Shown: positions 7,768-16,392 of the stretch, piece by piece | Numbering within the stretch: position 1 is the stretch's first letter | Layout: each line of letters opens with the position of its first letter | Source of the DNA: an alpha proteobacterium HIMB59 | GTDB taxonomy: Bacteria; Pseudomonadota; Alphaproteobacteria; HIMB59 | Length of the DNA stretch: 64,000 nucleotides | NCBI GenBank assembly: GCA_000299115.1 | Contig: CP003801.1 | Coordinates: forward strand, 62,001-126,000 | Direction: 5' to 3' | Made by a program: the position numbers and the translations under genes | The notes under the pieces: generated by a model | What the model was told of the DNA's origin: nothing | The model's input: the letters and a program-made list of their open reading frames with translations, nothing else | Databases searched by the model: none

Positions 7768-8481
7768 ATGCCAAGTTTTCCTATTATCGCTACCATTGCT
7801 TGTATTGCCTACGGAATTGAGAGTATTTTTGGTTTTGGAGGAACGATAATATTTCTTGGACTTAGCGGTCTTTTTTACGAATTTAATTCTTTACTTAAAT
7901 TAGCCATGATTGTTGGGCTTTCATCTGGATTAGCAGTATTAATTCAATCTTATAAATATTTATCATGGCCTCATTTGATAAAAATTTTGGCTTTTACTAT
8001 TCCCGGTGCCTTAATAGGAACACTATTAATCTCTTCAATGACGTCTGAGTGGTTAATCAAATTTTTTGCATTAATTTTGATTGTGTATGCTTGTTTTAAC
8101 TTATTTTTTCCAAATATTTTAATCCCAGAAAACCTAAAGAAGGCGTTGGTAGTCTTAGGAGGTTTTATTCAGGGAGTTTATACAATAGGTGGTCCGTTTG
8201 TGCTGATGGGATATAAAGATCATTTTTCATCAAAGCAAGAATTACGTTCTACAATGGCAGGTTACTTTTTTATCATCAACGGTCTTCGTGTAATTTTTTA
8301 TATCTTATTAGGTGGAAGCTATTTAGAAATAGTTGCAGAATACTATCCTATAGCATTTATGGTGATGATTAGCGTTTGGTTAGGATATTTAGTCCATCGA
8401 AAAATTTCTGAGGTTTTATTCAAAAAGTTAATAATAATTGCTATCTTGTTAATAGGAATAATAATTTTAGTTACAAAATGA
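7768..8481 (+). CDS. Sulfite exporter TauE/SafE family protein
   Basis: A 237-residue membrane protein with about eight hydrophobic segments. The family signature is seen in both halves: GIESIFGFGGTIIFLGLSGLF near the N-terminus and GGFIQGVYTIGGPFVLMGYK in the middle. TauE/SafE proteins export sulfite, sulfoacetate or other small organic anions. The gene overlaps the DUF3445 gene by 4 bases, so the two are translationally coupled and may serve one pathway. Given dmdA and other methyl and sulfur genes in the window, export of a C1/C2 sulfur compound is plausible but is inference only. Confidence 0.87.
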   Translation: MPSFPIIATIACIAYGIESIFGFGGTIIFLGLSGLFYEFNSLLKLAMIVGLSSGLAVLIQSYKYLSWPHLIKILAFTIPGALIGTLLISSMTSEWLIKFFALILIVYACFNLFFPNILIPENLKKALVVLGGFIQGVYTIGGPFVLMGYKDHFSSKQELRSTMAGYFFIINGLRVIFYILLGGSYLEIVAEYYPIAFMVMISVWLGYLVHRKISEVLFKKLIIIAILLIGIIILVTK

Positions 8482-9191
8482 TTGATTGGCAGTCTTATGG
8501 ACCCATTTATACTGTTGCGCCTGGAATAAAAAAAATTGGCGATTTGCCGATTATAGAATTTGATGAAGAAGAAAATCGTTATTTAGATTTAAAAAGAAAG
8601 TCAAAAGAAAATATTTTTTTTGATGATATGTACACAACTGATCATGATCAGATTATTTGTGAAAAAATTCAATCAATCCTTTCTAAGGAGTATCCCTCGA
8701 AAATAATATCTTTTAATAACTTTCAAGAATTGGGGTTTGTTATTCAAGAAGATTTAGCGGTTTTCCATCGAACTAATAAATTAATCGCCCTTCATGTCTC
8801 TTTTCCTTCTGTCTGGGTACCTAAAGAAAAAATTGGTTTAACCTTTGCTACCATTCACCAGCCAGTACCTGGGATGAAGTCTTTTCTTAAAAACGAGCAG
8901 AAGTATGTTTCCATGATGGTGGAAGCAACAACTCCTATTATTCGTTATGTGTGGGGAGAGCATTATGGATATTTTCTATGCGAAGAAGAACCCCTGCCTT
9001 CCTCTACAAAAGTTATGCATACCGAAAGACAAACTTTTGTGGGAATTCCTGAGGCTGACTTAGGGTTGTTTTTTATCCGAAAAAAAGTGATGCTCTATTC
9101 CGATACCTCAAATGATTTTAAAAAATGGTATCAGGGCCAGTTAAAATCAATGAGCTCAGATCAAAAAGCTTACAAGACAAAAGAAGGATGA
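8478..9191 (+). CDS. DUF3445 protein, haem-dependent oxidative N-demethylase-like
   Basis: A 237-residue soluble protein. The central blocks FVIQEDLAVFHRTNKLIALH, SFPSVWVPKEKIG, FATIHQPVPGM and, near the end, HTERQTFVGIPEADLGLFFIRK match the DUF3445 family, which includes a PAS-fold haem enzyme reported to demethylate secondary amines such as dimethylamine. Members are usually about 300 residues; this one is shorter at the N-terminus. It is coupled by a 4-base overlap to the upstream TauE/SafE gene. A role in methylamine breakdown would fit the betaine context further on, but no DMA monooxygenase partner subunits are next to it. Confidence 0.78.
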   Translation: MIDWQSYGPIYTVAPGIKKIGDLPIIEFDEEENRYLDLKRKSKENIFFDDMYTTDHDQIICEKIQSILSKEYPSKIISFNNFQELGFVIQEDLAVFHRTNKLIALHVSFPSVWVPKEKIGLTFATIHQPVPGMKSFLKNEQKYVSMMVEATTPIIRYVWGEHYGYFLCEEEPLPSSTKVMHTERQTFVGIPEADLGLFFIRKKVMLYSDTSNDFKKWYQGQLKSMSSDQKAYKTKEG

Positions 9192-9200
9192 ATCGATACT

Positions 9201-9241
9201 ACTGATCGAAAAAAAATATTTTTTTTAAAATAATCAGTTTT
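9201..9241. terminator. Possible bidirectional terminator between convergent genes
   Basis: ACTGAT (9201-9206) pairs with ATCAGT (9233-9238), followed by TTTT. Inside lies a perfect A8-TA-T8 palindrome. Placed in the 48-base gap between the DUF3445 gene and the convergent 61-residue gene, it could stop both. GC content of the stem is low, so it is a weak call. Confidence 0.3.
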
Positions 9242-9425
9242 AAGTTTCCTGATTATCTTCAGGTGATGCATTAGGATTGGTTAAACGCTCTAATTCAGCC
9301 AATTCTTCAGCTTCTTTTTTAGCTTCTCTTTTAGCTTTTTTAGCCGCTAACTTTTCTTGGCGTTTGCGTTCTTTTTCCATCGCACGCTCACCTGCTTTAG
9401 ATTTATAGTCAAAGTGTAGTCCCAT
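9240..9425 (-). CDS. Small highly charged coiled-coil protein, unknown function
   Basis: A 61-residue protein. After a conserved-looking start MGLHFDYKSKAGERAM it is almost entirely Lys/Glu/Arg/Ala heptads (KERKRQEKLAAKKAKREAKK) predicted to form one long helix or coiled coil, then a polar tail. Similar small basic-acidic proteins with an MG.HFDYK start occur in alphaproteobacteria as far as I recall, but no role is established. It lies downstream of the M19 dipeptidase gene on the same strand, 52 bases away, and ends at a candidate terminator hairpin. Reality is supported by the non-random charged pattern. Confidence 0.6.
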   Translation of the reverse strand: MGLHFDYKSKAGERAMEKERKRQEKLAAKKAKREAKKEAEELAELERLTNPNASPEDNQET

Positions 9426-9477
9426 GGTTAAAAGTATAACATATTAAAAATAAGACTAAAGTTTCTGATATAATTTT

Positions 9478-10551
9478 TTATATCAAAGTTCTTTTGACTA
9501 AAGAGAGCCAGTTTTTATGACAAAGCTTTTCCATTAAATCTTTACCAAAACCCTGTTTAACCATCAATTCAACCAAACTGCTAATCCCTAAGACACTAGA
9601 TAAATCTTTAGGCATCATTGCTCCATCAAAATCTGAACCAAATCCAACACAATCTTCACCTAAATAATCAATAAAATATTTAAAGTGATCGACAATGATT
9701 TGGATATCTGTTTCTGCAATCATTTTTCCGTCAGGTCTTAGAAAAGCTGGTGCGAAGTTGACTCCAACCATTCCTTTGGTTTCTTTGATGGCATCCAATT
9801 GCTTGTTCGTTAAATTTCTCGTGTGAGGACATAATTGATGAACATTGCTATGAGTAGCCACTAATGGATGGTGCGAATGCTTGGCAATATCCCAAAAGCC
9901 TTTTTCATTTAAATGAGAATTATCGACGATGATTTTTAAATCATTACAATTTTTGATGAGCTCTATCCCTTTGCTTGTCAGACCTTTTCCTGTATCAGGC
10001 GAGTGAGGAAAGGCAAAAGGAACCCCTTCTCCAAATATAGTGGGACGTGACCATACGGGCCCTATTGAGCGAAGACCAGATCGATATAGCGCTTCTAAGT
10101 TATAAAAATTATCATCTATACACTCTGCACCCTCAATATGCATAACAACAGAAAGACTTCTTTCTTGAAAGCTATTTTCCAATTCAGATCCAGAATGGCA
10201 GATTTTGACTTTTCCTTGAGAGTGCTTTTCAATTTGAGATAAAAGAGATATCTTTCTTATAACTATAGGCAAGGCTTGATCACTTCCAATTAAGTCAGGC
10301 AAAGGTAGCGAATATTCATCTTTTTCCATATCATCATAACGAATAGGTTTATCACTGCTGTTAACTTCAGCCTCAGGTGATGGGACGTAAATTGCAAAAA
10401 ATCCTCCTCTAAAACCAGCTTCTTCCATTCTCGGTAAATCAAGATGACCCTCATTATCTCCTTGGAGAAAATCTTCATGCGCATCAATTTTATTTTTTAA
10501 AAATAAACGAAAAAGAACATCGTTATGCCCATCAAAAATTTGATAACTCAT
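9478..10551 (-). CDS. Membrane dipeptidase, peptidase family M19, full zinc site
   Basis: A 357-residue zinc dipeptidase of the renal-dipeptidase type. Metal ligands are visible: His9 and Asp11 in FDGHNDVLFRL, Glu140 in MHIEGAECID, then NSHLNEKGFWDIA and ATHSNVH with the two histidines, and DCVGFGSDFDGA with the late Asp. The frame is open 159 bases further upstream, but that part would overlap the divergent LysE gene and lacks family similarity; the ATG at 10551 (MSYQIFDGHND) fits. It probably cleaves dipeptides or D-amino-acid-containing peptides. Unlike the M19 homologue at 59.5 kb, its catalytic residues are intact. Confidence 0.9.
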   Translation of the reverse strand: MSYQIFDGHNDVLFRLFLKNKIDAHEDFLQGDNEGHLDLPRMEEAGFRGGFFAIYVPSPEAEVNSSDKPIRYDDMEKDEYSLPLPDLIGSDQALPIVIRKISLLSQIEKHSQGKVKICHSGSELENSFQERSLSVVMHIEGAECIDDNFYNLEALYRSGLRSIGPVWSRPTIFGEGVPFAFPHSPDTGKGLTSKGIELIKNCNDLKIIVDNSHLNEKGFWDIAKHSHHPLVATHSNVHQLCPHTRNLTNKQLDAIKETKGMVGVNFAPAFLRPDGKMIAETDIQIIVDHFKYFIDYLGEDCVGFGSDFDGAMMPKDLSSVLGISSLVELMVKQGFGKDLMEKLCHKNWLSLVKRTLI

Positions 10552-10612
10552 TTGAATTTCATCATAGCATTTTGTAGTTGTGACCATATAAGAAAAGTTT
10601 AAGGTTCGCTCG

Positions 10613-11224
10613 ATGGATTTGGCGACTTTTTTCTCTCTAGCTGGGGCGGCTTTTATATTTGGGATTTCTCCTGGACCAGGAACATTGGCTGCACTTTCTG
10701 TTTCGACCACTCAAGGACTTCGTTCTGGATTAATTTTAGGAGCTGGGGAAGCTGTAGGTGATGTTGTTTATTTGACTATGGCTATACTTTCGTTGGGATA
10801 TCTGTCCACTTACCTAGAACCTGTCATGATTGTTGTTCGTTGGATTGGTGCTGGATATCTGATTTATCTTGGCATTATGCAATTTCGATTATCTCGACTT
10901 GAATTAGAATCCTCTAATCAAATTTCAACTAACGCTCTTAAACAGTTTTTGATGGGGTTTTTGATAGGAGGAACAAATCCAAAGGTTATTTTATTTTATC
11001 TATCTTTTATTCCTCTGTTTTTAGATTTATCTAATATTAGTCTAATGACAGGTATTCAAATTATTCTGACTGTTTATTTTAGTGTATTTGCCTCATTAGT
11101 AGTTGTTTGTGGGGCTGGCAATCAAATTAAATCGTGGGTTACCAAACCTTCCTCTGCCAAGAGATTAAATCAGATTACAGGTAGCGTGATGGTTTTGGTT
11201 GGGTTATTACTTGTGGTCTCATAA
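10613..11224 (+). CDS. LysE/RhtB family amino-acid exporter
   Basis: A 203-residue membrane protein with six hydrophobic segments. The RhtB-type N-terminus AAFIFGISPGPGTLAALS (usual form ...PGP..L) and the mid-protein FLIGGTNPKVILFYLSFIP block (usual NPKA..FF..F.P) are clear. RhtB relatives export homoserine, threonine or other neutral amino acids by proton antiport. It diverges from the M19 dipeptidase with a 61-base gap that must carry both promoters. Pairing of a peptidase and an amino-acid exporter on opposite sides of one control region could reflect shared regulation by peptide or amino-acid load. Confidence 0.88.
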   Translation: MDLATFFSLAGAAFIFGISPGPGTLAALSVSTTQGLRSGLILGAGEAVGDVVYLTMAILSLGYLSTYLEPVMIVVRWIGAGYLIYLGIMQFRLSRLELESSNQISTNALKQFLMGFLIGGTNPKVILFYLSFIPLFLDLSNISLMTGIQIILTVYFSVFASLVVVCGAGNQIKSWVTKPSSAKRLNQITGSVMVLVGLLLVVS

Positions 11225-11303
11225 AGAGACATTAGCTGTTCTATTTTAGCAAAAGTAAAATTTTCAATTGAGCATATATATATGGTCAAAAGGAAACATA
11301 AAA

Positions 11304-11495
11304 ATGAACAAATCTTATGCATTTACAGGAAGATCAATGAAGTTTTGGCTTGGTATCTTCGACTTTATTACAACAACAAAAGAAGATGGAATTGAAAACT
11401 TCTGCAAAACTGAATATGGCACTGATTGGCAGTGGGCATATTCACACTATCAAAAGAATAAATCATTCCCATCACCGTTTAAACAAGCTGCTTAA
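11304..11495 (+). CDS. Small protein of unknown function (63 aa)
   Basis: A 63-residue soluble protein. The start at 11304 is chosen because an AGGAAA ribosome-binding site at 11291-11296 precedes it at normal spacing; an in-frame ATG at 11268 lacks one. It contains an aromatic-rich middle (SMKFWLGIFDFITTTKEDG) and a TDWQWAYSHYQ segment, ending SFPSPFKQAA. I do not recognise the family. Its stop overlaps the ATG of the next small gene by one base (TAATG), so the two are almost certainly translated from one message. Confidence 0.6.
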   Translation: MNKSYAFTGRSMKFWLGIFDFITTTKEDGIENFCKTEYGTDWQWAYSHYQKNKSFPSPFKQAA

Positions 11496-11659
11496 TGAAT
11501 AGTATTTTCAAAACTCTTCAACAAGTGATCCTGATTAAAAAGGAGAAAAACTCTAAAGTTCTCAACCGAGATGAGTTATACCTTGCAGGATCAGCAGACT
11601 TGTTTGATTTAGAGCGTCGACAAAAAGAGCTCGATACTCGTTTTACAAGAAAATTTTAA
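11495..11659 (+). CDS. Small DUF3563-like protein (54 aa)
   Basis: A 54-residue protein that begins in the TAATG overlap with the preceding gene. The region DELYLAGSADLFDLERRQKEL (residues about 27-47) resembles the core of DUF3563, a small proteobacterial family with the pattern YLA.S.D..DLERR...L. The rest is basic (IKKEKNSKV). The function is unknown. It is followed directly by a GC-rich hairpin at 11663-11685. Conservation of the motif and the coupled start argue that it is a genuine gene although it is very short. Confidence 0.6.
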   Translation: MNSIFKTLQQVILIKKEKNSKVLNRDELYLAGSADLFDLERRQKELDTRFTRKF

Positions 11660-11662
11660 AGC

Positions 11663-11685
11663 GCCCTTTTCTTTAAAGAAAGGGC
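11663..11685. terminator. Hairpin between convergent genes
   Basis: GCCCTTTTCTTT and AAAGAAAGGGC form a nearly perfect palindrome with a one-base bulge. It lies 3 bases after the DUF3563-like stop and 2 bases after the convergent LysE stop. There is no long T-run on either side, though the minus-strand side continues GCTTTAAAATTTT. It probably acts as a bidirectional terminator or 3' stabiliser. Confidence 0.5.
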
Positions 11686-11687
11686 CT

Positions 11688-12314
11688 TTAGCCCAACAAC
11701 CAAATCTCCACAGCTACAAAAATAAATAACCCTGAAAAGATTAAGTTTACGATGTTTTTAGGTCGACTAAAGTAATCGGAGAATTTCTTCATCCCAAAAA
11801 AATGACCGATGATGGAGTAATTCATTGCTGAAATAAAAAAAGAGCCCATTGAAAAAATTAAAGCTATTTGAAAAGTTAAATTTTCACTGAATTTGATTGT
11901 TGCTAGGGCTGACCAAAAAGCAAAAGCCTTAGGATTAGTATAGGCTACGATGATCGCCTTTCGCATACTGTAAAAGAAGTTCTTTTCATTCGTCGACTTA
12001 ATCAATTCATTTTGAGTGTTGAAGTATTGTTTTCCTATTTGATAAGCGAGATATAGCATGTATGCACTTGCTAAAACTTTAAGAACATAAAACCCCCAAC
12101 CCATTAATTGAGAAATTAAAAAGGAAATGCCCGTCGTGGCTAAGAGGCACCATGTAAAAGAACCAATCGCAGTTCCTACAGCAGCTCCCCAAATTTGATA
12201 TTTATTTCCACCCATTCCCACAGAGGCAACAAAAAAAGTATTTGGACCTGGCAAAAAGACAGCAAAATAAAATACCAACCAACCAGATAAAAGAGATAAA
12301 AAAATTTCACTCAT
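11688..12314 (-). CDS. LysE/RhtB family amino-acid exporter at the end of the aap operon
   Basis: A 208-residue membrane protein with six hydrophobic segments, an N-terminal VFYFAVFLPGPNTFFVASVG block (RhtB pattern PGPN) and the mid-protein AIIVAYTNPKAFAFWSALAT block. It starts 7 bases after the asparaginase stop on the same strand, which itself follows aapP after 13 bases, so it is very likely the last gene of an importer-asparaginase-exporter operon. Export of an excess amino acid or aspartate-derived product would make sense in that context, but the substrate is unknown. Confidence 0.87.
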   Translation of the reverse strand: MSEIFLSLLSGWLVFYFAVFLPGPNTFFVASVGMGGNKYQIWGAAVGTAIGSFTWCLLATTGISFLISQLMGWGFYVLKVLASAYMLYLAYQIGKQYFNTQNELIKSTNEKNFFYSMRKAIIVAYTNPKAFAFWSALATIKFSENLTFQIALIFSMGSFFISAMNYSIIGHFFGMKKFSDYFSRPKNIVNLIFSGLFIFVAVEIWLLG

Positions 12315-12321
12315 TATTCAA

Positions 12322-13305
12322 CTATGCAACGCTGATCTTACCTACTTCAAAATTATTACAATTAAGAATAGGTATGTCTGACCACTTTTTTAAAAGGTGT
12401 AATTCATTTTTATTTATTAATTTTAATTGATTTAATAGTGCGAGTGTAGCGATTGGCAATGCCCTCATATTTCCATCCTCGACTTTAATCGCACCTCCTA
12501 TTTTATTTTTTCTATCGACTACAAAACCAATACCTTCCGCTCCTCTTTTAAAATAAATTCTCCCTTTGGTTGCTTTAATAATATTTGAGTCAAATTGATT
12601 TTGACCAGCAGTTAAAAGGGGATATCGGTTAATTGATATTAATGATTTTTCAATTGCAGAGCTATACTGAGGGATCATTTTTTCATGATTAGAAACCTTT
12701 AATGCGGCTAATGCTAAATTTTTTAAAGGAATAGAAAACATCGGAGCATGACAGCCATCTCTTGTTAAGTTTTCTATTTTTGCCTCAAATAAATTTTCTA
12801 ATACTTCAAAAATCTGAATTTGATGTTGATTATTAAAGTTTAAATATTCCTTGATATTTATGCTATCCACTAAGCAGCGAGAGATCATACCTAAATGCTT
12901 ACCTGAACAGTTGTTTAAAATGGGTGATTTTTGATTTGTTAATTTTAGAATTTTTTTTGAATTATCGGATCCCATTGGGCGGTGATGCCCACACAATAAA
13001 ACTTTTTCAGTTTTCTTTAATTTCTTAATCCAATCTATTGCTGTTTCAACATGAACTAGATCAGCGTTATGCGATGCACAAGATAAGGCTACATGCTTCG
13101 CTGATAAGTTAAATTGGTCTATAGCTTTGCTTTGAATAAAAGGAATAGCTTGAAGAATTTTAATTGCAGATCTAGGAAATACCCTGCGAGAAGACTTTTG
13201 ATTAAAAATTACTTTTCTATTTTGATCTAAAAAAATAGCTTGAATATTATGATTACTTTCTATCAAACCACCACGTGTCACTTGCACAGATAGTTGACTG
13301 GTCAT
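12322..13305 (-). CDS. L-asparaginase, Rhizobium etli (class 3) type
   Basis: A 327-residue enzyme hydrolysing L-asparagine to aspartate and ammonia. It belongs to the serine-dependent family typified by R. etli ReAV, not to the bacterial type I/II enzymes. The predicted catalytic set is present with matching spacing: Ser46 and Lys49 in PRSAIKIL, Ser78 in SCASHN, and metal-site Cys133, Lys136 (NNCSGKHLGM) and Cys185 (RDGCHAP). It lies between aapP and a LysE-type exporter on the same strand with gaps of 13 and 7 bases. The operon position suggests it processes asparagine brought in by AapJQMP. Confidence 0.9.
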   Translation of the reverse strand: MTSQLSVQVTRGGLIESNHNIQAIFLDQNRKVIFNQKSSRRVFPRSAIKILQAIPFIQSKAIDQFNLSAKHVALSCASHNADLVHVETAIDWIKKLKKTEKVLLCGHHRPMGSDNSKKILKLTNQKSPILNNCSGKHLGMISRCLVDSINIKEYLNFNNQHQIQIFEVLENLFEAKIENLTRDGCHAPMFSIPLKNLALAALKVSNHEKMIPQYSSAIEKSLISINRYPLLTAGQNQFDSNIIKATKGRIYFKRGAEGIGFVVDRKNKIGGAIKVEDGNMRALPIATLALLNQLKLINKNELHLLKKWSDIPILNCNNFEVGKISVA

Positions 13306-13318
13306 TAAATTTGAGTGA

Positions 13319-14059
13319 TTAGTGATTTAAAATTTGACTAAGGAAAAGTTTAGTACGATCACTTTTAGGATTATTGAAGAACTCATCGGGCTTGGCTTGT
13401 TCTACGATACGTCCTTCATCCATAAAGATCATTTGATCAGCTACGGTTTTTGCAAAACCCATTTCGTGAGTCACCACCAACATAGTCATACCCTCTTCCG
13501 CTAATTGGATCATCACATCTAATACCTCTTTGATCATTTCAGGATCAAGAGCTGAGGTAGGCTCATCAAATAACATAATATCTGGATTCATCGCAAGAGA
13601 TCTTGCGATAGCCACACGCTGCTGCTGACCTCCTGATAATTGTCCAGGAAACTTTTCTGCCTGTTCAGGAATTTTTACCTTTTCCAAGTATGACATAGCA
13701 ATCTCTTCAGCTTCTCTTTTGGGCATTTTCTTGACCCAAATAGGAGCCAAAGTGATGTTTTCTAAAACAGATAAATGGGGAAAAAGATTAAACTGTTGGA
13801 AAACCATTCCGACGTTCTTTCTTATTAAATCAATATTTTTCAAATCATTTGTCAGTTCGGTTCCGTGAACGACAATTTTGCCTTCTTGGTGGGCTTCCAA
13901 GCGATTTATACATCTTATCATTGTTGATTTACCAGAACCACTAGGACCGCAAATCACTATTTTTTGACCTTTATCTACAGATAAATCTATATCTTTGAGA
14001 ACATGAAAATCGTCATACCATTTATTAACTTTTTCTAATTGAATAACTTGCTCTGTCAT
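13319..14059 (-). CDS. aapP: General L-amino-acid ABC transporter, ATP-binding subunit
   Basis: A 246-residue ABC ATPase of the polar amino-acid type. Walker A is GPSGSGKST (about residues 38-46), the Q-loop is in [11 protein letters not shown], the signature is [15 protein letters not shown], Walker B is [15 protein letters not shown], and the switch His is in VVTHEMGFA. It starts 2 bases from the aapM stop. AapP energises uptake of a broad range of L-amino acids through AapQ and AapM. It could also serve the orphan permease at 4.8 kb, which has no ATPase of its own here; that is inference. Confidence 0.94.
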   Translation of the reverse strand: MTEQVIQLEKVNKWYDDFHVLKDIDLSVDKGQKIVICGPSGSGKSTMIRCINRLEAHQEGKIVVHGTELTNDLKNIDLIRKNVGMVFQQFNLFPHLSVLENITLAPIWVKKMPKREAEEIAMSYLEKVKIPEQAEKFPGQLSGGQQQRVAIARSLAMNPDIMLFDEPTSALDPEMIKEVLDVMIQLAEEGMTMLVVTHEMGFAKTVADQMIFMDEGRIVEQAKPDEFFNNPKSDRTKLFLSQILNH

Positions 14060-14061
14060 TT

Positions 14062-15174
14062 TTAACTATTATCTGTCTTCAATTTCTTTTCTAAATATAA
14101 ACTATACCTCGACATACCAAAGCAGAATATAAAGAAAACTAACGAAATAAAAACATAAACCTCATAATATAGCTTTGTCCAAGTCATATCTGCTAAAGCT
14201 GCCCTACCTATTCCTAATAAATCAAAAAGTCCAATAATCAATACTAGAGATGTATCTTTAAACAAACCAATACAAGTATTAACGATTGGTGGAATGGCAA
14301 TTTTTAACGCCTGAGGTAAAACAATTTTTCTTGTAGTTTGCCAATAGGTCAATCCCAATGACTGGGCCGCTTCTACTTGGCCTCGTGGTATTGCCTGTAA
14401 ACCACCTCTGATAGCCTCTGCCATATATGCTGATTGAAACAAGGTCACAGCAACTAAAGCTCTTAAAAGATTATCAGGATTGACTCCGTCTGGGAGAAAT
14501 AAAGGTAACATCACATTTGCAGTGAATAATAATGTAATCAGAGGGACACCTCGAATGAATTCTATAAATACAACACAAAGGGATTTAATAATTGGCATCT
14601 TCGATCTTCTGCCTAGAGCTAAAAGGATACTTAGAGGAAAAGCTAAACCTATACCCGTAACCCCTAAAAAAAGAGTTACAAGCAAACCACCCCACTTATT
14701 TGTTCCTACAACGCTTAGGCCAGGTCCGCCGTAAAGCATGAAATAAGCAAGAAAGGGATATACAAAAGTAAAATAAATAAAATATTTACGAAATGGGATT
14801 TTATCAAAAAGGATACCGATTATTGCTAGGGGTAAAAGAGCGTAAACTAGATTTACTCTCCAAGCTTCTTCAATAGGGTATAGCCCATACATAAACTGAT
14901 CCCACCTTGCATAAATTATGGCCCAACAAGCTCCATATTCTCCAGGCATGATATTCTTTGAGCAAAGTCCACGATCAGTTATTAGCTCTCCTTGAAAGTT
15001 GTATCTAAAATCAGCAGCAAAAATTGCCCAATTCAAACAAAAACTTCCAACCTGATAAATAAAAATGAGGGCAATAATTGTTAAAATAGTGTTAACCCAA
15101 GATGAGAATAAGTTTCTAATCAACCAATTGTAGTACTTGTTATGCGAAATATTTTGAATAGCTGAAGAACTCAT
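14062..15174 (-). CDS. aapM: General L-amino-acid ABC transporter permease AapM
   Basis: A 370-residue inner-membrane permease. It has the long N-terminal part with extra membrane helices and a periplasmic insert that marks AapM relative to short HisM-type permeases. The C-terminal permease domain includes [15 protein letters not shown] and the EAA loop [23 protein letters not shown]. Near the middle are [19 protein letters not shown] segments typical of this subunit. It overlaps aapQ by 4 bases and precedes aapP by 2, so assembly stoichiometry is supported by coupled translation. Standard in alphaproteobacteria for uptake of general amino acids. Confidence 0.93.
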   Translation of the reverse strand: MSSSAIQNISHNKYYNWLIRNLFSSWVNTILTIIALIFIYQVGSFCLNWAIFAADFRYNFQGELITDRGLCSKNIMPGEYGACWAIIYARWDQFMYGLYPIEEAWRVNLVYALLPLAIIGILFDKIPFRKYFIYFTFVYPFLAYFMLYGGPGLSVVGTNKWGGLLVTLFLGVTGIGLAFPLSILLALGRRSKMPIIKSLCVVFIEFIRGVPLITLLFTANVMLPLFLPDGVNPDNLLRALVAVTLFQSAYMAEAIRGGLQAIPRGQVEAAQSLGLTYWQTTRKIVLPQALKIAIPPIVNTCIGLFKDTSLVLIIGLFDLLGIGRAALADMTWTKLYYEVYVFISLVFFIFCFGMSRYSLYLEKKLKTDNS

Positions 15175-16340
15175 GCGTTACCTTTAAATTGAACAGATTT
15201 ATTATATAAATTCATAAAAAATGAGATAGTTAGACTAATCGTTAAATAAGTCAGCATCACCATCAACATAATCTCTATAGCTCTTCCTGTTTGGTTTAGA
15301 GATATGCCGCCAAATCCATGAACTAAATCAGCATAACCTATTGCAATTCCAAGAGAGGAGTTTTTAGTAAGATTTAAGTATTGTGAAGTTAAAGGTGGAA
15401 TTATAACTCTAAGAGCTTGGGGAATTATGATTAATCTCATAATTAAGTTACTTTTTAATCCTAAAGCTTGGGAAGCTTCTCTTTGTCCTTTTGATACTGA
15501 AATAATTCCAGATCTGACAGTCTCAGATATAAATGCAGCAGTATAAATGGATAAACCAAATAGCATTCCTAGAAATTCTGGACGGATAACCATACCACCT
15601 TTGAAATTAAAACCTTTTAAAACTGGACTATCAAATTCTAAGGGCATGCCCATGATGTAATAGAAAATTATTGGGGTAAAAATAATAATAGCACTATTAA
15701 TTAAAAAAATTGGATACTGCTTTCCTGTTTGCTCTTGTTTTTTCTTTAAAGATCTTTTTAAGAAAAAGGAAACAATAATTGCAATGACCAAACTCCAAAC
15801 AACAATAGAAAACCCATCTTTGAAAATTGGCTGAGGAGAAAACAAACCTCTATTAGTTAGGTAAAAACCATCAAATAAAACAATAGCTTGTTTTATTTTT
15901 GGAAGATGAAGAAGAATGCTGTAATAAAGAATAATTTGAACAAGAACAGGAACGTTTCTTGTAAACTCAACATATACATAGGCTATATTTCTAAATAACC
16001 AGTTAGTTGATAGGCGAATAACCCCTACTATAAAACCAATAATAGTTGCTAAAAAACATCCACAAACAGCAATCATAAGAGTGTTCAATAAACCAACAAA
16101 ATAAGCTCTTAGATGAGTGTCTTCACTCGTAAATGGAATTAAGCGAATACTAATATCGTAACCAGCTGCAATATTTAGAAAATCAAAACCTGAGCTTATT
16201 CCCCTCTTTTCAAGGTTATAGGCGGTTTGTTGAGCGATGAGATAAATAAATAAAGCAAAAAGACCAATAACAAGAGTTTGGATTAAGAGGGATCTTGATT
16301 TTTCATCAAAGATTAGCCTTCTTAAAAAATTGGTCTGCAT
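15171..16340 (-). CDS. aapQ: General L-amino-acid ABC transporter permease AapQ
   Basis: A 389-residue inner-membrane permease. The N-terminus (FDEKSRSLLIQTLVIGLFALF, then ...TAYNLEKRGISSGFDFLN) is diagnostic for AapQ. The permease domain has VYVEFTRNVPVLVQIILYYS and the EAA loop REASQALGLKSNLIMRLIIIPQA. It overlaps aapM by 4 bases. Between it and aapJ lies a 10-base-pair hairpin (16360-16384) that probably limits transcription into the permease genes or protects aapJ mRNA, so that binding protein exceeds permease. Confidence 0.93.
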   Translation of the reverse strand: MQTNFLRRLIFDEKSRSLLIQTLVIGLFALFIYLIAQQTAYNLEKRGISSGFDFLNIAAGYDISIRLIPFTSEDTHLRAYFVGLLNTLMIAVCGCFLATIIGFIVGVIRLSTNWLFRNIAYVYVEFTRNVPVLVQIILYYSILLHLPKIKQAIVLFDGFYLTNRGLFSPQPIFKDGFSIVVWSLVIAIIVSFFLKRSLKKKQEQTGKQYPIFLINSAIIIFTPIIFYYIMGMPLEFDSPVLKGFNFKGGMVIRPEFLGMLFGLSIYTAAFISETVRSGIISVSKGQREASQALGLKSNLIMRLIIIPQALRVIIPPLTSQYLNLTKNSSLGIAIGYADLVHGFGGISLNQTGRAIEIMLMVMLTYLTISLTISFFMNLYNKSVQFKGNA

Positions 16341-16359
16341 GAATGGAATCCTTATTTGA

Positions 16360-16384
16360 GGGTATGGGCGTTAAGCCCATACCC
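16360..16384 (-). terminator. Intercistronic hairpin between aapJ and aapQ
   Basis: GGGTATGGGC (16360-16369) and GCCCATACCC (16375-16384) form a perfect 10-base-pair stem with a 5-base loop, 8 bases after the aapJ stop. It is not followed by a T-run, so it is more likely an mRNA 3' stabiliser or partial terminator that raises AapJ over the membrane subunits than a full stop. Confidence 0.65.
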
Positions 16385-16392
16385 TATTATTT

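Noticed and set aside
10552-10710. Upstream in-frame extension of the M19 dipeptidase
   Set aside because: The extra 53 residues have no family similarity and overlap the divergent LysE-type gene; the ATG at 10551 gives the standard FDGHND start.
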